A DNA stretch of 40,068 nucleotides, from NCBI GenBank assembly GCA_937927335.1, contig CALBDU010000070.1, forward strand, positions 1 to 40,068. The letters are read 5' to 3'. The notes beneath the pieces were generated by a model, which made no database searches, was not told the origin of the DNA, and was given only the letters and a program-made list of their open reading frames with translations. A program made the translations under genes and the position numbers. Of this stretch, positions 40,008 through 40,068 are shown piece by piece (position 1 is the first letter of the stretch; each line of letters starts with the position of its first letter). The DNA comes from an uncultured Clostridium sp. (lineage in GTDB: Bacteria; Bacillota; Clostridia; Clostridiales; Clostridiaceae).

Positions 40008-40068
40008 GCATAGAAAAAACTTCCTTTTCGGGAACTGGCTGCCATATACCAATTGGTATTTAGGCCCT
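40008..40068 (-). ncRNA. 3-prime half of a probable c-di-GMP-I (GEMM) riboswitch
   Basis: The minus strand opens, at the window edge, with GGGCCTAAA (40059-40067), a hairpin ATACCAATTGGTAT, and TATGGCAGCC (40037-40046) followed by AGTTCCCGAAAAGGAA. CCTAAA, hairpin, TATGGCAGCC-type order is the hallmark of the 3-prime part of GEMM class I riboswitches. A weak hairpin TTCC/GGAA with a T-run follows and may be the expression platform. The 5-prime half lies beyond the window, so this is a partial call. It precedes the start of the beta-helix gene by about 100 bases. Confidence 0.65.

Noticed and set aside
40046..40059. Palindrome ATACCAATTGGTAT as a protein operator
   Set aside because: It fits better as the variable hairpin of the GEMM-I riboswitch between CCTAAA and TATGGCAGCC.
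1..40068. CRISPR arrays, tRNA or rRNA genes, prophage genes
   Set aside because: None recognised by eye in either strand.

Overview
The window reads as the chromosome of a low-GC, amino-acid-fermenting anaerobe of the Clostridia. The support is a selenium-dependent glycine reductase (Stickland) operon, a T-box in front of a seryl-tRNA synthetase, strong AGGAGG ribosome sites and several TTG starts, hemerythrin-type and DUF1858 redox proteins, and a probable c-di-GMP riboswitch. I saw no tRNA, rRNA, CRISPR array, insertion sequence or phage gene.

Region 1 (1-10.6 kb, all minus strand) is an energy-metabolism island. From its promoter near 5060 the order is grdX, grdE, grdA, grdB, trxB, trxA, grdC (cut by the window edge). 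grdA and grdB each contain an in-frame UGA, read here as selenocysteine, and each has a bacterial SECIS-like hairpin at the right distance after it. Upstream sits a transporter operon: a sugar-porter-type MFS protein, three small membrane proteins and an ethanolamine-permease-like APC carrier. Beyond that are a TSUP (TauE/SafE) carrier and a TetR-type regulator. The MFS and TSUP genes have visibly duplicated promoter regions with the same 14-bp perfect palindrome. A degenerate copy sits at the same place in the grd promoter, which suggests common control.

Region 2 (10.6-16.1 kb) is housekeeping and stress: a small zinc-ribbon protein, a TspO-like membrane protein, T-box-controlled serS, a GNAT acetyltransferase, a DUF2935-like protein, and a three-gene operon of an unknown protein, a hemerythrin and a DUF1858 redox protein.

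Region 3 (16.1-38.3 kb) is an exopolysaccharide or capsule locus of the Wzx/Wzy type. A tight 12-gene minus-strand operon (31564 down to 16167) runs: initiating sugar-phosphate transferase, UDP-sugar dehydrogenase, two GT4 enzymes, Wzy-like polymerase, PaaK/CapK-like adenylating enzyme, sugar-transfer ATP-grasp, AsnB-like amidotransferase without its glutaminase cysteine, a third GT4, a Wzx flippase fused to a heparinase II/III-type lyase, Wzz and a BY-kinase. A second operon (37110 down to 33237) has a radical SAM/SPASM enzyme, a GT4, a PIG-L deacetylase and an LCP ligase. Two GT2 enzymes and a small membrane protein complete the locus, and a 113-nt long hairpin stands just before the main operon.

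Region 4 (38.3-40.07 kb) encodes a secreted threonine-rich beta-helix protein. Its leader carries the 3-prime half of what looks like a c-di-GMP-I riboswitch, cut by the window end. The most unusual items are the 1135-residue flippase-lyase fusion, the adenylation/ATP-grasp/amidotransferase modification module, the shared operator linking grd to two transporter promoters, and the long hairpin before the polysaccharide operon.
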